DNA of 64,000 nucleotides from CBDCVA01 sp965222935 [NCBI: Candidatus Latescibacterota bacterium]. Lineage in GTDB: Bacteria; Latescibacterota; CBDCVA01. Shown here in pieces: positions 1 through 8,667 of this stretch. The DNA lies in assembly GCA_965222935.1 (NCBI GenBank), contig CBDCVA010000002.1, forward strand, positions 62,001 to 126,000, in the 5' to 3' direction. The position numbers and the translations under genes were made by a program. The notes beneath the pieces are model-generated. The model saw nothing but the letters and a program-made list of their open reading frames with translations. It was not told where the DNA came from and made no database searches. How positions within the stretch are numbered: the first letter of the stretch is position 1; the number at the start of each line of letters is the position of its first letter.

Positions 1-1
1 T

Positions 2-1141
2 CCACGGGAAATCAAGCGCGCGACGCGCCGCCTCGGCTCGGAGCCGGTGCCTCAGATGCCCGAGCCGGACGACCTCAGCGATGACCTCATGCGCGTCCTG
101 GCGCTGCCCACGGTGGCGAGCAAGGAGCGGATCATCCGGCAGTACGACCATGAGGTGCAGGGCCGCAGCGTCCTCAAGCCTTTGGTGGGCGTACGCGAGG
201 ACGGCCCCGGAGATGCGGCGATCGTGCGGCCTCGCCTCGATTCGTCGCGAGCGATTGCGGTGGGCTGCGGGATCAACGCCCGCTACGGACAACTCGACGC
301 CTACCGCATGGCGCAGGCTGTCACCGACGAGGCCATGCGGCAGATCGTGGCCGTTGGCGGGGATCCCGATCGCACGGCGCTTCTGGACAATTTCTCCTGG
401 GGTGATGTGGACGAGCCCGAAACGCTGGGTGACCTGGTCCTGGCCGCGCGGGGCTGCGCGGAGTTGGCCTTGGCTTACGGGACCCCGTTCGTCTCGGGCA
501 AGGACAGCCTGCGCAACTTCCACGAGGCCGCTGGGCACAGAGTCTCGATCCCGCCGACGCTTCTGATCTCGGCGCTCTCGGTCCTGCCGGACGCCGAGCG
601 GGCAGTCTCGATGGACTTCAAAGGGCCGGGGCATTTCGTCTACGTCGTTGGACTGACTCAGGCCGAGCTGGGCGGCTCACAGTACTGGGCGCTCCATGGC
701 GCGCTGGGCGACGCGCCACCCGCCGTGGACCCGGAGCTAGGTAAGAGCGTCCTCGCTGGCGTCGCGCGTGCGATTCAAGAGGGTTTGGTTCTCGCCTGCC
801 ACGACCCCTCCGATGGCGGCTTGGGCATTGCTCTGGCAGAGATGGCCTTCAGCGGGGAGGTTGGAGCTGAGGTATCGCTGGAGCCTCTGCCCCGGAGTGA
901 AGACCTCCGGCGCGACGATTGGGCGCTCTTCAGCGAATCGGCCTCGCGCTTCATCGTTGAGGTCGATCCGGTGCATCGAGCGGCATTCGAGGAGGCCCTC
1001 GGCGACGTCCCCGCATCAATCATCGGAACGACTACGGACGCATTGCGTTTACAGATCAGAGGCTTGCGCGGGCGGGGCATCTTGCAGGCGGAGCTAGCGG
1101 AGTTGAAAGCGGCATGGCAGGGGACGTTGGCGGACTTCTGA
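2..1141 (+). CDS. purL: Phosphoribosylformylglycinamidine synthase subunit PurL, C-terminal part (5' end outside window)
   Basis: The ATP-dependent FGAM synthase synthetase subunit catalyses the fourth step of de novo purine synthesis in the cytoplasm. The reading frame is open to the window edge, so the gene begins upstream; a GTG at 47 is internal. About 379 residues are visible, roughly half of a small-type PurL of about 740. Characteristic stretches are ASKERIIRQYDHEVQG, FVSGKDSLRN and CHDPSDGGLGIALAEMAFSG, all typical of the second AIRS-like half. The gene ends 66 bases before purQ on the same strand, matching the separate PurL/PurQ arrangement. The family call is secure; only the start is missing. 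Confidence 0.95.
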   Translation, partial: PREIKRATRRLGSEPVPQMPEPDDLSDDLMRVLALPTVASKERIIRQYDHEVQGRSVLKPLVGVREDGPGDAAIVRPRLDSSRAIAVGCGINARYGQLDAYRMAQAVTDEAMRQIVAVGGDPDRTALLDNFSWGDVDEPETLGDLVLAARGCAELALAYGTPFVSGKDSLRNFHEAAGHRVSIPPTLLISALSVLPDAERAVSMDFKGPGHFVYVVGLTQAELGGSQYWALHGALGDAPPAVDPELGKSVLAGVARAIQEGLVLACHDPSDGGLGIALAEMAFSGEVGAEVSLEPLPRSEDLRRDDWALFSESASRFIVEVDPVHRAAFEEALGDVPASIIGTTTDALRLQIRGLRGRGILQAELAELKAAWQGTLADF

Positions 1142-1207
1142 GACGTGCGTTTCGTCCCTCTCTGTTTGCGAGAAAAGGCGAGGGTCGAGTAAGCTGAGGT
1201 GCCTACC

Positions 1208-1996
1208 GTGGCGAGTGTGAAAGTCGCTGTTCTTCGTGCCGCGGGGACCAACTGCGATGCCGAGACCGCGTGGGGCTTCGAGCTCGCGGGGGCGGAACCG
1301 GAACTCTGCCATGTCGAGGCCTTCGCCCGTGGCGAGAGACGGCTGGACGATTATGCCATCTGGGTGCTCCCAGGAGGGTTCACTTACGGGGACGACGTCT
1401 CGGCGGGGAAGCTCCTGGCGAACGAACTGCGCACCAAGCTCGCTGAGCCGCTGGCGCGGTTTCTGGAGGCCGGGAAGCTGATCCTGGGCATCTGCAACGG
1501 CTTTCAAGCGCTTGTCAAGGCGGGCCTTTTGCCTCTGGGCGAGGCCGGTGCCCCTCAGGTTGCGACGCTCACCTGGAACGATTCAGGGCGCTTCGAAGCG
1601 CGATGGGTGCGGCTGGGCCTCGAGCCGAGATCGCGTTGCGTCTTCACGCGCGAGATGCCCCAGGCCGTCGAGTTCCCCGTCGCCCACGGAGAGGGGAAGT
1701 TCATCATGACGGGGGAGGGCGGCGTGGACCGGCTCGCCGCAGCGGGCCAGGTCGTCCTGCGCTACCGCGCGCGCTCGGGAAATGGCGAGTCCGTCTACCC
1801 CGACGATCCCAACGGCTCCCAGGGCCACGTGGCGGGCATTTGCGATCCCTCGGGGCGCATTTTCGGTCTGATGCCCCACCCCGAGCGGGCGCTGGCCCGT
1901 ACGCAATACCCGCGCTGGACGCGCTGCGAATCCCCTGTCGAGCCCGATGGACTCTGGATTTTCAAGAACGCCGTCCGAGCGGCGAGGGAACTGTGA
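1208..1996 (+). CDS. purQ: Phosphoribosylformylglycinamidine synthase subunit PurQ (glutaminase)
   Basis: Class I glutamine amidotransferase that supplies ammonia to PurL. The nucleophile Cys lies in GICNGFQ (about residue 95) and the His/Glu pair in PHPER (about 222); LPGGFTYGDD near the N-terminus is the family signature. At about 262 residues it is slightly longer than the usual 225-235. GTG 1208 is preferred over GTG 1199 because a GAGGTG Shine-Dalgarno at 1195-1200 sits 7 bases before it; using 1199 would overlap that site. It lies directly downstream of purL on the same strand and is probably co-transcribed with it. Confidence 0.94.
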   Translation: MASVKVAVLRAAGTNCDAETAWGFELAGAEPELCHVEAFARGERRLDDYAIWVLPGGFTYGDDVSAGKLLANELRTKLAEPLARFLEAGKLILGICNGFQALVKAGLLPLGEAGAPQVATLTWNDSGRFEARWVRLGLEPRSRCVFTREMPQAVEFPVAHGEGKFIMTGEGGVDRLAAAGQVVLRYRARSGNGESVYPDDPNGSQGHVAGICDPSGRIFGLMPHPERALARTQYPRWTRCESPVEPDGLWIFKNAVRAAREL

Positions 1997-1999
1997 GCT

Positions 2000-2161
2000 A
2001 TGAGCGAAGCGGCTAAGCCGATGCTCCATCAGGTTCACATCAAGAACTACAAGAGCCTAGCTTCGGTCGTGGTCAACCTGGAGCTCGCCAGGAAGCGCTG
2101 CCGCTCATTCCGGAAATTCGACAAGGATTTCAGGGACGTTGTGGCGCAACTGAGCCGATGA
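2000..2161 (+). pseudogene. Micro-ORF resembling the N-terminus of an AAA/ABC-type ATPase
   Basis: A 53-codon frame starts ATG 3 bases after the purQ stop and overlaps the next start as ATGA. Its residues 8-28 (MLHQVHIKNYKSL...) match the first beta strand of RecF/SMC-like AAA ATPases, which normally read IxNYKSL and then run into a Walker A P-loop. Here the P-loop never arrives. The sequence switches to a basic tail ending DKDFRDVVAQLSR. Either a large internal deletion removed the ATPase core, or this is a small coupled peptide. The tight spacing on both sides argues that it is still translated. Function unknown. Confidence 0.45.
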
Positions 2162-3243
2162 GCAAAAGTCCGAAGCCAGGCATCGAAAGATCGATCTCCG
2201 ACCGACGGGATCACGAGATCGTGACGGCGATCCACATCCACTCGACCTTCTCCGATGGCAGCAGGTCCATCCCGGAGATCGCTGAGATCGCAGCTTCCGT
2301 GGGCCTAGACGCCCTGCTTTTCACCGATCACTTGACCCTGAAGCCTTTCAAGCAGGGCTACGAGCGCTACTACGGGCCAACACTTGCCCTCATCGGCTTC
2401 GAGATGAACGACCGCAACGACGAGAACCACTACCTGATCTTCGGCCTGGAGGAGGCGTTGCGCTTCGGCATGGAGGCGCCCGAGTACGTCAGCGAGGCGC
2501 ACAGGCGGCAGGGCCTGGGGATCATCGCCCACCCGGACGAGTGCCGCAGCGCGATGCCGGAGTATCCGCCGTATCCGTGGACCCGTTGGGACGTCGTCGG
2601 ATTCGACGGGATCGAACTGTGGAACCACTCGTCGGAATGGATGGAGGGGCTCACCCCCCGCAACAAATATTGGCGTCTCTTGCATCCGAGGAGCCATCTT
2701 CAGGGACCACCGGCGCAAACGCTGGTGCGGTGGGACCAGTTCAACCGGAGTCGTCGTGTGGTGGGTGTGGGCGGGCCGGACGCTCACGCGCACAGACATA
2801 AGCTGGGTCCGGCGACCGTCGAGATCTTCCCTTACAAGGTGATGTTTCGAGCCGTACGAACGCATTGTATGCTGGAGCGCCCTCTGGCTCCCGACGTATC
2901 GACGGCAAAGGGGCAGGTCTATGGTGCCCTGCGCGCCGGGCGGACGTTCGTCTCCAACCGGCGGTGGGGCGAGGCGCGCGGCTTTCGGTTCTGGGGCTCG
3001 CGGGAAGAGGTGTCATACGAGATGGGGGACCGCGTTCAGCTCAGCGGCTACGTGGATTTCCAAGTCCGGGTACCCGCTCGCGGCGAGACGCGGCTTCTGC
3101 GCGATGGGGAGGTCATCCACACCGCTTTCGGGCGCGAGCTCTTCTACTCGACGGACCTGCCCGGCGTCTATCGCGTGGAGGTGCGAAGGCGCGGGCGGGC
3201 GTGGATCTACGGTAATCCGATCGTGCTCTTGCGAGACGTCTGA
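2158..3243 (+). CDS. PHP-domain metal-dependent phosphoesterase-like protein
   Basis: 361 residues. The polymerase-and-histidinol-phosphatase (PHP) fold is indicated by the first motif HIHSTFSDG (about residues 26-34), FTDH near 59, a GFEM strand, and AHPDE near 123, which together supply the His/Asp/Glu ligands for a metal centre. The C-terminal third (from about 270) looks like an added beta domain ending in the phrase IYGNPIVL. Such proteins are often predicted phosphoesterases; the substrate cannot be told from sequence. Its ATG overlaps the preceding micro-ORF stop and purF follows after 25 bases, so it is inserted in the purine gene cluster. Confidence 0.85.
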   Translation: MSKSPKPGIERSISDRRDHEIVTAIHIHSTFSDGSRSIPEIAEIAASVGLDALLFTDHLTLKPFKQGYERYYGPTLALIGFEMNDRNDENHYLIFGLEEALRFGMEAPEYVSEAHRRQGLGIIAHPDECRSAMPEYPPYPWTRWDVVGFDGIELWNHSSEWMEGLTPRNKYWRLLHPRSHLQGPPAQTLVRWDQFNRSRRVVGVGGPDAHAHRHKLGPATVEIFPYKVMFRAVRTHCMLERPLAPDVSTAKGQVYGALRAGRTFVSNRRWGEARGFRFWGSREEVSYEMGDRVQLSGYVDFQVRVPARGETRLLRDGEVIHTAFGRELFYSTDLPGVYRVEVRRRGRAWIYGNPIVLLRDV

Positions 3244-3268
3244 TAGCTACCCACCGGGGGAGAGGGCG

Positions 3269-4789
3269 ATGGATGAGCATTCGGCGTCGGTGAACGAACC
3301 GCGGAGTCTGCAGAACGACAAGCCGCGGTGTGCGTGCGGTGTTTGCGCCGTTTACGGGCACGAGCGGGCGGCCGATCTTACCTATCTGGGCCTGCATTCG
3401 CTCCAGCACCGTGGCGAAGAAAGCGTGGGGATCGTCGCCGGCGATGGCAGGCGCCTGCGCTGGCACCGCGGTCTGGGTCAAGTCGCGGAGGTGTTCGCGA
3501 AGCGCGAGGACCTGAATCGGCTCGCCGGTCGCCTGGCCGTCGGGCATAATCGATATCCGACCACGGGCTCCAACTTACCCGAAAATGTCCAGCCCATCGT
3601 GGCGAAACTGAAGGATGGGCGAGTGGCGCTGGGTCACAACGGGAACCTGCTCGGGACCCGGCGGCTCCGGCAACAGTTGCAGGCGGGGGGAGCCATCTTC
3701 CAGACCTCGATGGACAGCGAGTTGATCATGCATCTGATTGCCCGCTCCTCCGCGACGACGTTGGCCGAGCAGGTGCGCGAGGCGCTGGGGCAGATCCGCG
3801 GCGCCTATACCCTGGTTATCGCCGACGCCACGCAGGTCATCGGCATCCGCGACCCGATGGGCTTTCGCCCTCTGGTACTGGGTCGGCTTGGCGATGGGTG
3901 GATGCTGGCCTCCGAATCCTGCGCGCTGGATATCGTCGGGGCGGAGTACGAGCGCGATGTGAGGCCGGGGGAGATGGTGATCCTCGGACCCGAGGGTGTA
4001 CGGAGCGAGCGCGTGGGCCGGAGCGGCCGCAAGGCTTTCTGCGTCTTCGAGTACATCTACTTCATGCGGCCTGATTCGCGCCTGAGGGGCGACTACGTCG
4101 ACAAGAGCCGTCGGCAGTTGGGTAAGCGGCTGGCGGACGGGCATCCTGCGCCCGGGGATGTCGTGATCTCGGTGCCAGATTCGTCGAATACCCACGGCTT
4201 GGGCTACGCCGCGGCTGCCGGTAAAAGATTCGAGATTGGCCTCATTCGCAACCATTACGTGGGCCGCACCTTCATCCGCCCCGAGCAGAAGCAGCGGGAC
4301 GACTCGGTGCGGCTGAAATACAACCCGGTCGGCGGCGTTCTCAACGGCAAGGACGTCGTCATGGTGGACGACTCGATCGTGCGCGGGACGACGCAATCCA
4401 AGCTCGTGGCCATGTTGCGTAAGGCGGGGGCCCGGTCGGTGCACGTGCGCATCGCATCCCCGCCCATCAAGGACCCCTGCTACTACGGGATGGACTTCCC
4501 CACGCGGGGGGAGCTGATCGCAGCGAATCGCTCGGTGGAGGATATCCGGCGGGAGATCGGCGCCGACAGCTTGGAGTACCTGTCCCTCGAGGAGATGCTC
4601 GAGGCCATGCCGGGCAACCCTGCGAGCTACTGCACCGCGTGCTTCTCGGGGCGCTACCCTCTCCTCCCAGACCAGGACGGCGAGGGCGACAAGCGGCGGC
4701 TGGAGCTCGTCGAGGTCGAGCCCGAATCCACCGGCGAGGCGCTTGCCACGGCATCCGCCACGTCGGGCGCCGGAGACGGCAGCCAGTGA
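3269..4789 (+). CDS. purF: Amidophosphoribosyltransferase PurF
   Basis: Catalyses the committed step of purine synthesis, PRPP plus glutamine to phosphoribosylamine. The protein has 506 residues. The start at ATG 3269 follows a strong GGGGGAGAGGG at 3256-3266; the longer upstream frame is not used. A short propeptide precedes the Ntn nucleophile Cys23 in CACGVCAVYG, and LHSLQHRGEES is the glutaminase-domain signature. The PRTase motif VVMVDDSIVRGTT lies near 363-375. Cysteines in the C-terminal part (KDPCYYGMD, SYCTACFSG) are those of the Bacillus-type enzyme that carries a 4Fe-4S cluster. The PRTase motif rules out a glucosamine-6-phosphate synthase. The stop overlaps the start of a ferredoxin gene. 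Confidence 0.96.
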   Translation: MDEHSASVNEPRSLQNDKPRCACGVCAVYGHERAADLTYLGLHSLQHRGEESVGIVAGDGRRLRWHRGLGQVAEVFAKREDLNRLAGRLAVGHNRYPTTGSNLPENVQPIVAKLKDGRVALGHNGNLLGTRRLRQQLQAGGAIFQTSMDSELIMHLIARSSATTLAEQVREALGQIRGAYTLVIADATQVIGIRDPMGFRPLVLGRLGDGWMLASESCALDIVGAEYERDVRPGEMVILGPEGVRSERVGRSGRKAFCVFEYIYFMRPDSRLRGDYVDKSRRQLGKRLADGHPAPGDVVISVPDSSNTHGLGYAAAAGKRFEIGLIRNHYVGRTFIRPEQKQRDDSVRLKYNPVGGVLNGKDVVMVDDSIVRGTTQSKLVAMLRKAGARSVHVRIASPPIKDPCYYGMDFPTRGELIAANRSVEDIRREIGADSLEYLSLEEMLEAMPGNPASYCTACFSGRYPLLPDQDGEGDKRRLELVEVEPESTGEALATASATSGAGDGSQ

Positions 4790-5031
4790 GCGCGCAGGCG
4801 ACACATCAGCCTGCGGCCATCGACGGGCGTCCTGAGCCTATCGAGGCACGCGGACACATTCACGTGTCCCTGGGCGACTGCGACTATTGCGGCGCCTGCG
4901 TGAGCATCTGCCCGCCCGATTGCATCAGCATCTCCGAGCGCACCCTGGACGTCGATCCCGAGACCTGCACCGTCTGCAAGCTGTGCATCTGGGTTTGTCC
5001 GCCCGGCGCGCTCAGCCTTGCCCGGGACTGA
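4786..5031 (+). CDS. 2x[4Fe-4S] ferredoxin
   Basis: Small electron carrier of 81 residues. Two complete cluster motifs are visible: CDYCGACVSICPPD and CTVCKLCIWVCPPG, each CxxCxxCxxxC. The start is the GTG at 4786 that overlaps the purF stop as GTGA, giving translational coupling; longer frames upstream would lie inside purF. The gene directly downstream encodes a geranylgeranyl-reductase-type flavoprotein. Reductases of that family take electrons from ferredoxin in several organisms, so this protein is a good candidate donor; that is inference from proximity. Confidence 0.9.
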   Translation: MSAQATHQPAAIDGRPEPIEARGHIHVSLGDCDYCGACVSICPPDCISISERTLDVDPETCTVCKLCIWVCPPGALSLARD

Positions 5032-5059
5032 CGCTTCTCGTCAGCCCAGCGCACACGCG

Positions 5060-6229
5060 ATGACGGAAAGCTACGACGTCGTCGTGGTCGGAGCGGGACC
5101 GGGAGGTTCCTACGCCGCGAAGATTGCTGCCGAGGGCGGCGCGCGGGTGCTCATAGTCGAGCGCAAGCGCGAGGTCGGTGCGCCCGTGCGGTGCGCGGAG
5201 GCGATCAGTTCCTCGCGTCTGTCGGCTTTCTACCCCCCCGAGCCGCGCTGGGCCCCCGTGACGATCACTGCCTTCGAGATGGTCAGCCCCGATGGCCATC
5301 GCATTCGCGTGACCACCGGCGAGGCGGGCTACATCCTCGAGCGCCGCATCTTCGACCGGATGATCGCGGAGGATGCGGCGCGCTCCGGCGTCCGCATCGT
5401 AGCCGATACACAGGCGTTGGGCCTAGTCCACGAGAACGGGACGCTCGCCGGCGTGCGTCTGCTCCAAGGCGAGCGGGAGCGGACGGTCGCGTGTAGGGTC
5501 GTCATCGGGGCGGACGGCGTGGAATCGCGTGTCGCTCGCTGGGCGGGGCTCAGGACGCAGATGAAGGTCAAGGACCTCGAATGCGTTGCGCAGTACACGA
5601 TGGCCGGCGTGGACCTGGACACCTCCGTCTGCCAGATGTACTTTGGCCGAAAAGTTGCTCCGGGCGGCTACGCCTGGGCTTTCCCCAAGGGCCCTGGGAT
5701 CGCGAACGTGGGCCTCGGCATCGCCGGGCACTACGCCGAGGAGAACCGGCCCTTCGAGATGCTCGATCGTTTCGTCGAGCGCCACTTCCCTGGGGTCTCG
5801 ATCATCGCGCGCGTGGCGGGAGGCGTGCCCTGCGCGCCCGCACTCAAGCGGCTTTCGGGGAGGGGCTGCCTGGTCGTAGGCGATGCCGCTCGGCAGTGCA
5901 ACCCGGTCTCGGGTGCGGGGATCATCACGGCGATGCGCGCGGGCGAGATCGCGGGGCGTGTTGCGGCGGAGACGGCGCTGGAAGGGCTTGTGACCGACAA
6001 GGCACTGGCGCGCTACGACGTGGTGTGGCAGAAGACTTACGGCACCAATCACGAGCGCTACTACCGCCTCAAGACAGCCATCAGCAGGTTCGAAGACGAC
6101 GACCTCAACGCCATTGCCAGGAACGCTCTCAAGGTGAGCGAGGAGAAGCGGTCGGTGGGCAGGGTCTTCGCCGTCGCTCTGTGGAATCAGCCCCGCCTGC
6201 TCTGGGAAGCCTCCAAGGTCTTCTTCTAG
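5060..6229 (+). CDS. Geranylgeranyl reductase family FAD-dependent oxidoreductase
   Basis: 389 residues. The N-terminal Rossmann motif VVVVGAGPGGSYAA binds FAD. The family signature YAWAFPKG lies near residue 205, and the second FAD motif GDAARQCNPVSGAG near 273. CAEAISSSRL corresponds to the conserved cysteine region of archaeal and plant geranylgeranyl reductases. These enzymes saturate isoprenoid chains on lipids, quinones or chlorophyll; which substrate applies here cannot be told. ATG 5060 was chosen because the residues after it match the usual N-terminus. The ferredoxin gene ends 28 bases upstream on the same strand, suggesting a donor/reductase pair. Confidence 0.87.
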   Translation: MTESYDVVVVGAGPGGSYAAKIAAEGGARVLIVERKREVGAPVRCAEAISSSRLSAFYPPEPRWAPVTITAFEMVSPDGHRIRVTTGEAGYILERRIFDRMIAEDAARSGVRIVADTQALGLVHENGTLAGVRLLQGERERTVACRVVIGADGVESRVARWAGLRTQMKVKDLECVAQYTMAGVDLDTSVCQMYFGRKVAPGGYAWAFPKGPGIANVGLGIAGHYAEENRPFEMLDRFVERHFPGVSIIARVAGGVPCAPALKRLSGRGCLVVGDAARQCNPVSGAGIITAMRAGEIAGRVAAETALEGLVTDKALARYDVVWQKTYGTNHERYYRLKTAISRFEDDDLNAIARNALKVSEEKRSVGRVFAVALWNQPRLLWEASKVFF

Positions 6230-6314
6230 CTGGTACCCGTTCACCTTCCCGAGACCGTCGAACCATTCCCCCGCCTGGCTCACGGGGGGAACTGGATCAC
6301 GAGACGCATCATGG

Positions 6315-6467
6315 TTGGGCGGCGTCCAACTAGAGGAGCGAAAGATCTGGGACCTCTACGTCGCGAGTGAGACACAGGTCGTGCCGAAGATCGCCGAGCT
6401 TGAGGCCGAGATCAACCTGCTCCAAGTGACGCGTAGGTTTGGACGCGCTCGCGGTGCCTGCCAGTGA
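6315..6467 (+). pseudogene. Remnant of a Spy/CpxP-like helical protein
   Basis: An open frame with no convincing start (TTG 6315) encodes about 50 residues including ERKIWDLYVASETQVVPKIA and ELEAEINLLQ. The spacing of hydrophobic and charged residues resembles the helical hairpin of the intact Spy/CpxP-like protein that follows (there QDIFLASAKKLIPKRGELKL). It lacks a signal peptide and the second hairpin. It is best read as a decayed tandem copy or displaced fragment of the neighbouring gene. The rest of 6230-6508 shows nothing else recognisable. Confidence 0.4.
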
Positions 6468-6508
6468 TGCGCGAGGTGTTCGCGGTGGAAGAAGGAGGGA
6501 CGTGGGAG

Positions 6509-7057
6509 ATGTGTAGGAGCCAAGCACGATTCGTGGTGTGGGCGCTGACGCTCGCCGCCGTGGCGAGCCTGACGTTCGTGGAGCGGGCGGGGGCGTTCAT
6601 GAGTATGTACGAGGGGCTGAGCCCGGAGAAGCTCGCCCACATGCGCTTTGAGCTGGAGCTCACCGATGAGCAGATGGACGAGCTCCAGGACATCTTCCTG
6701 GCAAGCGCCAAGAAGCTCATCCCCAAGCGCGGGGAGCTCAAGCTGGCGCGGCTGGAAATGGGCGCCATGATGTCTGATCCGGAACCCGACCGGAAGAAGA
6801 TCGAGGCCCATGTCAGGAACGTGGGTGCGCTCCAGACGGAGGTTCGTCTCCTTCAGATGATGCGTCGACTGGACGTGCTCGCGGTGCTCACGCCGGAGCA
6901 GCGGAAAATGCTCCAGATGCGCTTCGCCCCGGGCCGAGGCCGGAAGCACAGCGAGATGGGTAGGAGGATGCGCGAGCGCATGGGACGCGCGAGCGGGATG
7001 ATGCGAGGCGAGCGCGACCCCAAGTGGATGGGCAAGGAGACGCCCGAGGAGGATTAG
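6509..7057 (+). CDS. Periplasmic Spy/CpxP-like (LTxxQ-type) protein
   Basis: 182 residues with an N-terminal signal peptide (basic CRSQAR, hydrophobic VVWALTLAAVASL, small-residue cleavage site near AGA). The mature part is mainly helical and carries the two family repeats LTDEQMDELQ and LTPEQRKMLQ. Proteins of this type act as periplasmic chaperones or metal-stress sensors. Methionine-rich segments (MGAMMS, RRMRERMGRASGMMRG) could bind metal, which is inference. ATG 6509 is preferred over GTG 6464 because GAAGGAGGG at 6491-6499 precedes it and because it gives a clean signal peptide. A decayed relative lies just upstream. Confidence 0.75.
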   Translation: MCRSQARFVVWALTLAAVASLTFVERAGAFMSMYEGLSPEKLAHMRFELELTDEQMDELQDIFLASAKKLIPKRGELKLARLEMGAMMSDPEPDRKKIEAHVRNVGALQTEVRLLQMMRRLDVLAVLTPEQRKMLQMRFAPGRGRKHSEMGRRMRERMGRASGMMRGERDPKWMGKETPEED

Positions 7058-7216
7058 GCGCTGGAACCCAACGGCCGGGAAGTGACGCGCGCTGTAGGTA
7101 AAGTAGTCGTGCGACTTGACGTCGGGTGGGTGGAAGAGCGGCGCCACTGAGAAGAGTCGAAGCCCGACGTGCCGATCTGCAGGCGCGGCGTTCGGACGCG
7201 ATCCTTCGCGCGAGGG

Positions 7217-8473
7217 TCAGGAGCCGTCGCCGCGGAGCCGCTCCGCCTGCGCGACCCGATCCAGTGCAATCACGTACGCGGCGGTGCGCAGGCTTATCTT
7301 CTCCGCTTTCGCCCGGTCGCGCACCTGCTGATAGGCCCGCGTCATGGTCTTTTCGAGGTGCTCCGCGACCTGCTCCTTCTCCCAGAAGAACTGCTGGAGG
7401 TTCTGCACCCACTCGTAGTAGGAGACCGTCACACCCCCCGCGTTCGCCAGGATATCCGGGATGATGATGATGCCCATGTCCTCGGTCAGGATGTAATCTC
7501 CGACGGTTGAAATGGGGCTGTTGGCGGCTTCGACGATCATCTTAGCGCGGATGTCGGGAGCGTTGGTTCCGGTGATGACGCCCCCCAGCGCCGCCGGAAT
7601 CAGAATGTCGCACTCCAGCCCAAGAAGCGCTTCGTTGCCGATCGCCTCCGTGCCGGGAAAGCCGACGACGCTGCCGGTGCTCCGGGTATGTTCTCGTAGA
7701 GTGCCGACGTTGAGTCCGCCGCTTCTGTGGATGCCACCGTTCGCGTCCGAGACGGCGACGATCCTGCCGCCCATCTCGTCGAGGAAAGCCGCCGCGTACG
7801 AACCGACGTTGCCGAAACCCTGGATCACGATCCGCGCCCCACGCAGCTTGATGCCGAAATCCTTTGCCGCGAGCTGTGCCACGATAGCCACGCCGCGTCC
7901 GGTGGCCTCCTCCCGGCCGACCGAGCCCCCCAGATCCACGGGTTTTCCCGTGACGCAGGCCGGCGAGTAGCCGAAGCGCGAGCTGTAGGCGTCCATGATC
8001 CACGCCATCACCTGCGCGTTGGTGTTCATGTCGGGGGCGGGGATGTCGCGGTTGGGGCCTAGAATGAAGCCGATGCGTTCGGTGAATTTCCGCGTCATCC
8101 GCTCCATCTCGCGATGGCTCATCGTCATGGGGTCGCAGGTCACCCCGCCTTTCGCACCGCCGAAGGGGAGGTTGACGAGCGCCGTCTTCCAGGTCATCAA
8201 CGCCGCCAAACACCGCACTTCGTCCAGGTTCACCATCGAATGGTAGCGGAGGCCGCCTTTCATCGGACCCCTGGAGCCGTTGTGCTGTACACGATAGCCG
8301 ATGAACACCTCCAGTCGGCCATCGTCCATCCGGATGGGCACCTCGACGCGCACCTCACAGAAGGGAGTCTTGAGCAGCAGCCGTATCTCGTCGCTGAGGC
8401 CGAGCCGGTCGGCCGCCGCGTCGAACAAACGACTGGCGTTGTGCCAGGGGTTGAAGCTCTCGGGCTGGGCCAT
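7217..8473 (-). CDS. gdhA: Glu/Leu/Phe/Val dehydrogenase, probable glutamate dehydrogenase
   Basis: Reversibly converts glutamate to 2-oxoglutarate plus ammonia with NAD(P). At 418 residues it has the usual hexameric GDH length. Substrate-domain motifs are GPMKGGLRYH near 70 and WKTALVNLPFGGAKGG near 95-110 with the catalytic Lys, followed by PAPDMNTN. The NAD-binding domain contains VIQGFGNVGS. AAGGAGAG lies 7-8 bases upstream of the ATG. It is divergent from pdxS, so the 190-base gap between them holds both promoters. The product could be specific for another branched amino acid, but the active-site strings fit GDH best. Confidence 0.92.
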   Translation of the reverse strand: MAQPESFNPWHNASRLFDAAADRLGLSDEIRLLLKTPFCEVRVEVPIRMDDGRLEVFIGYRVQHNGSRGPMKGGLRYHSMVNLDEVRCLAALMTWKTALVNLPFGGAKGGVTCDPMTMSHREMERMTRKFTERIGFILGPNRDIPAPDMNTNAQVMAWIMDAYSSRFGYSPACVTGKPVDLGGSVGREEATGRGVAIVAQLAAKDFGIKLRGARIVIQGFGNVGSYAAAFLDEMGGRIVAVSDANGGIHRSGGLNVGTLREHTRSTGSVVGFPGTEAIGNEALLGLECDILIPAALGGVITGTNAPDIRAKMIVEAANSPISTVGDYILTEDMGIIIIPDILANAGGVTVSYYEWVQNLQQFFWEKEQVAEHLEKTMTRAYQQVRDRAKAEKISLRTAAYVIALDRVAQAERLRGDGS

Positions 8474-8584
8474 AGCAAGTTCTCTCCTTGAGGGCGAACC
8501 TGATGCGTCGACCGGAGAGACTCGCGCCCTGCCCGGAAGTTCCCGCGAGGCGCTGCAGGTGTGAGTGCCTCGCGTGTAGTACGC

Positions 8585-8614
8585 TTGGCAAAAACCACCG
8601 CCACGGTGTATCTT
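8585..8614 (+). promoter_or_regulatory. Probable sigma70-type promoter of pdxS
   Basis: TTGGCA (8585-8590), an 18-base spacer and TATCTT (8609-8614) lie in the gdhA-pdxS divergent gap. Transcription would start near 8621, about 47 bases before the pdxS ATG. Confidence 0.4.
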
Positions 8615-8667
8615 AGCAGGGTGTTCTTAGTCCCGATGAAATGGGTGCTACTCTGGAGGTGAGGGTC

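Noticed and set aside
3269-4789. Glucosamine-6-phosphate synthase as an alternative for the Ntn amidotransferase
   Set aside because: The C-terminal half has the PRPP-binding VVMVDDSIVRGTT and no SIS domains.
3575-4804. Long minus-strand open frame of 409 codons
   Set aside because: Antisense shadow of purF caused by high GC; no family resemblance.
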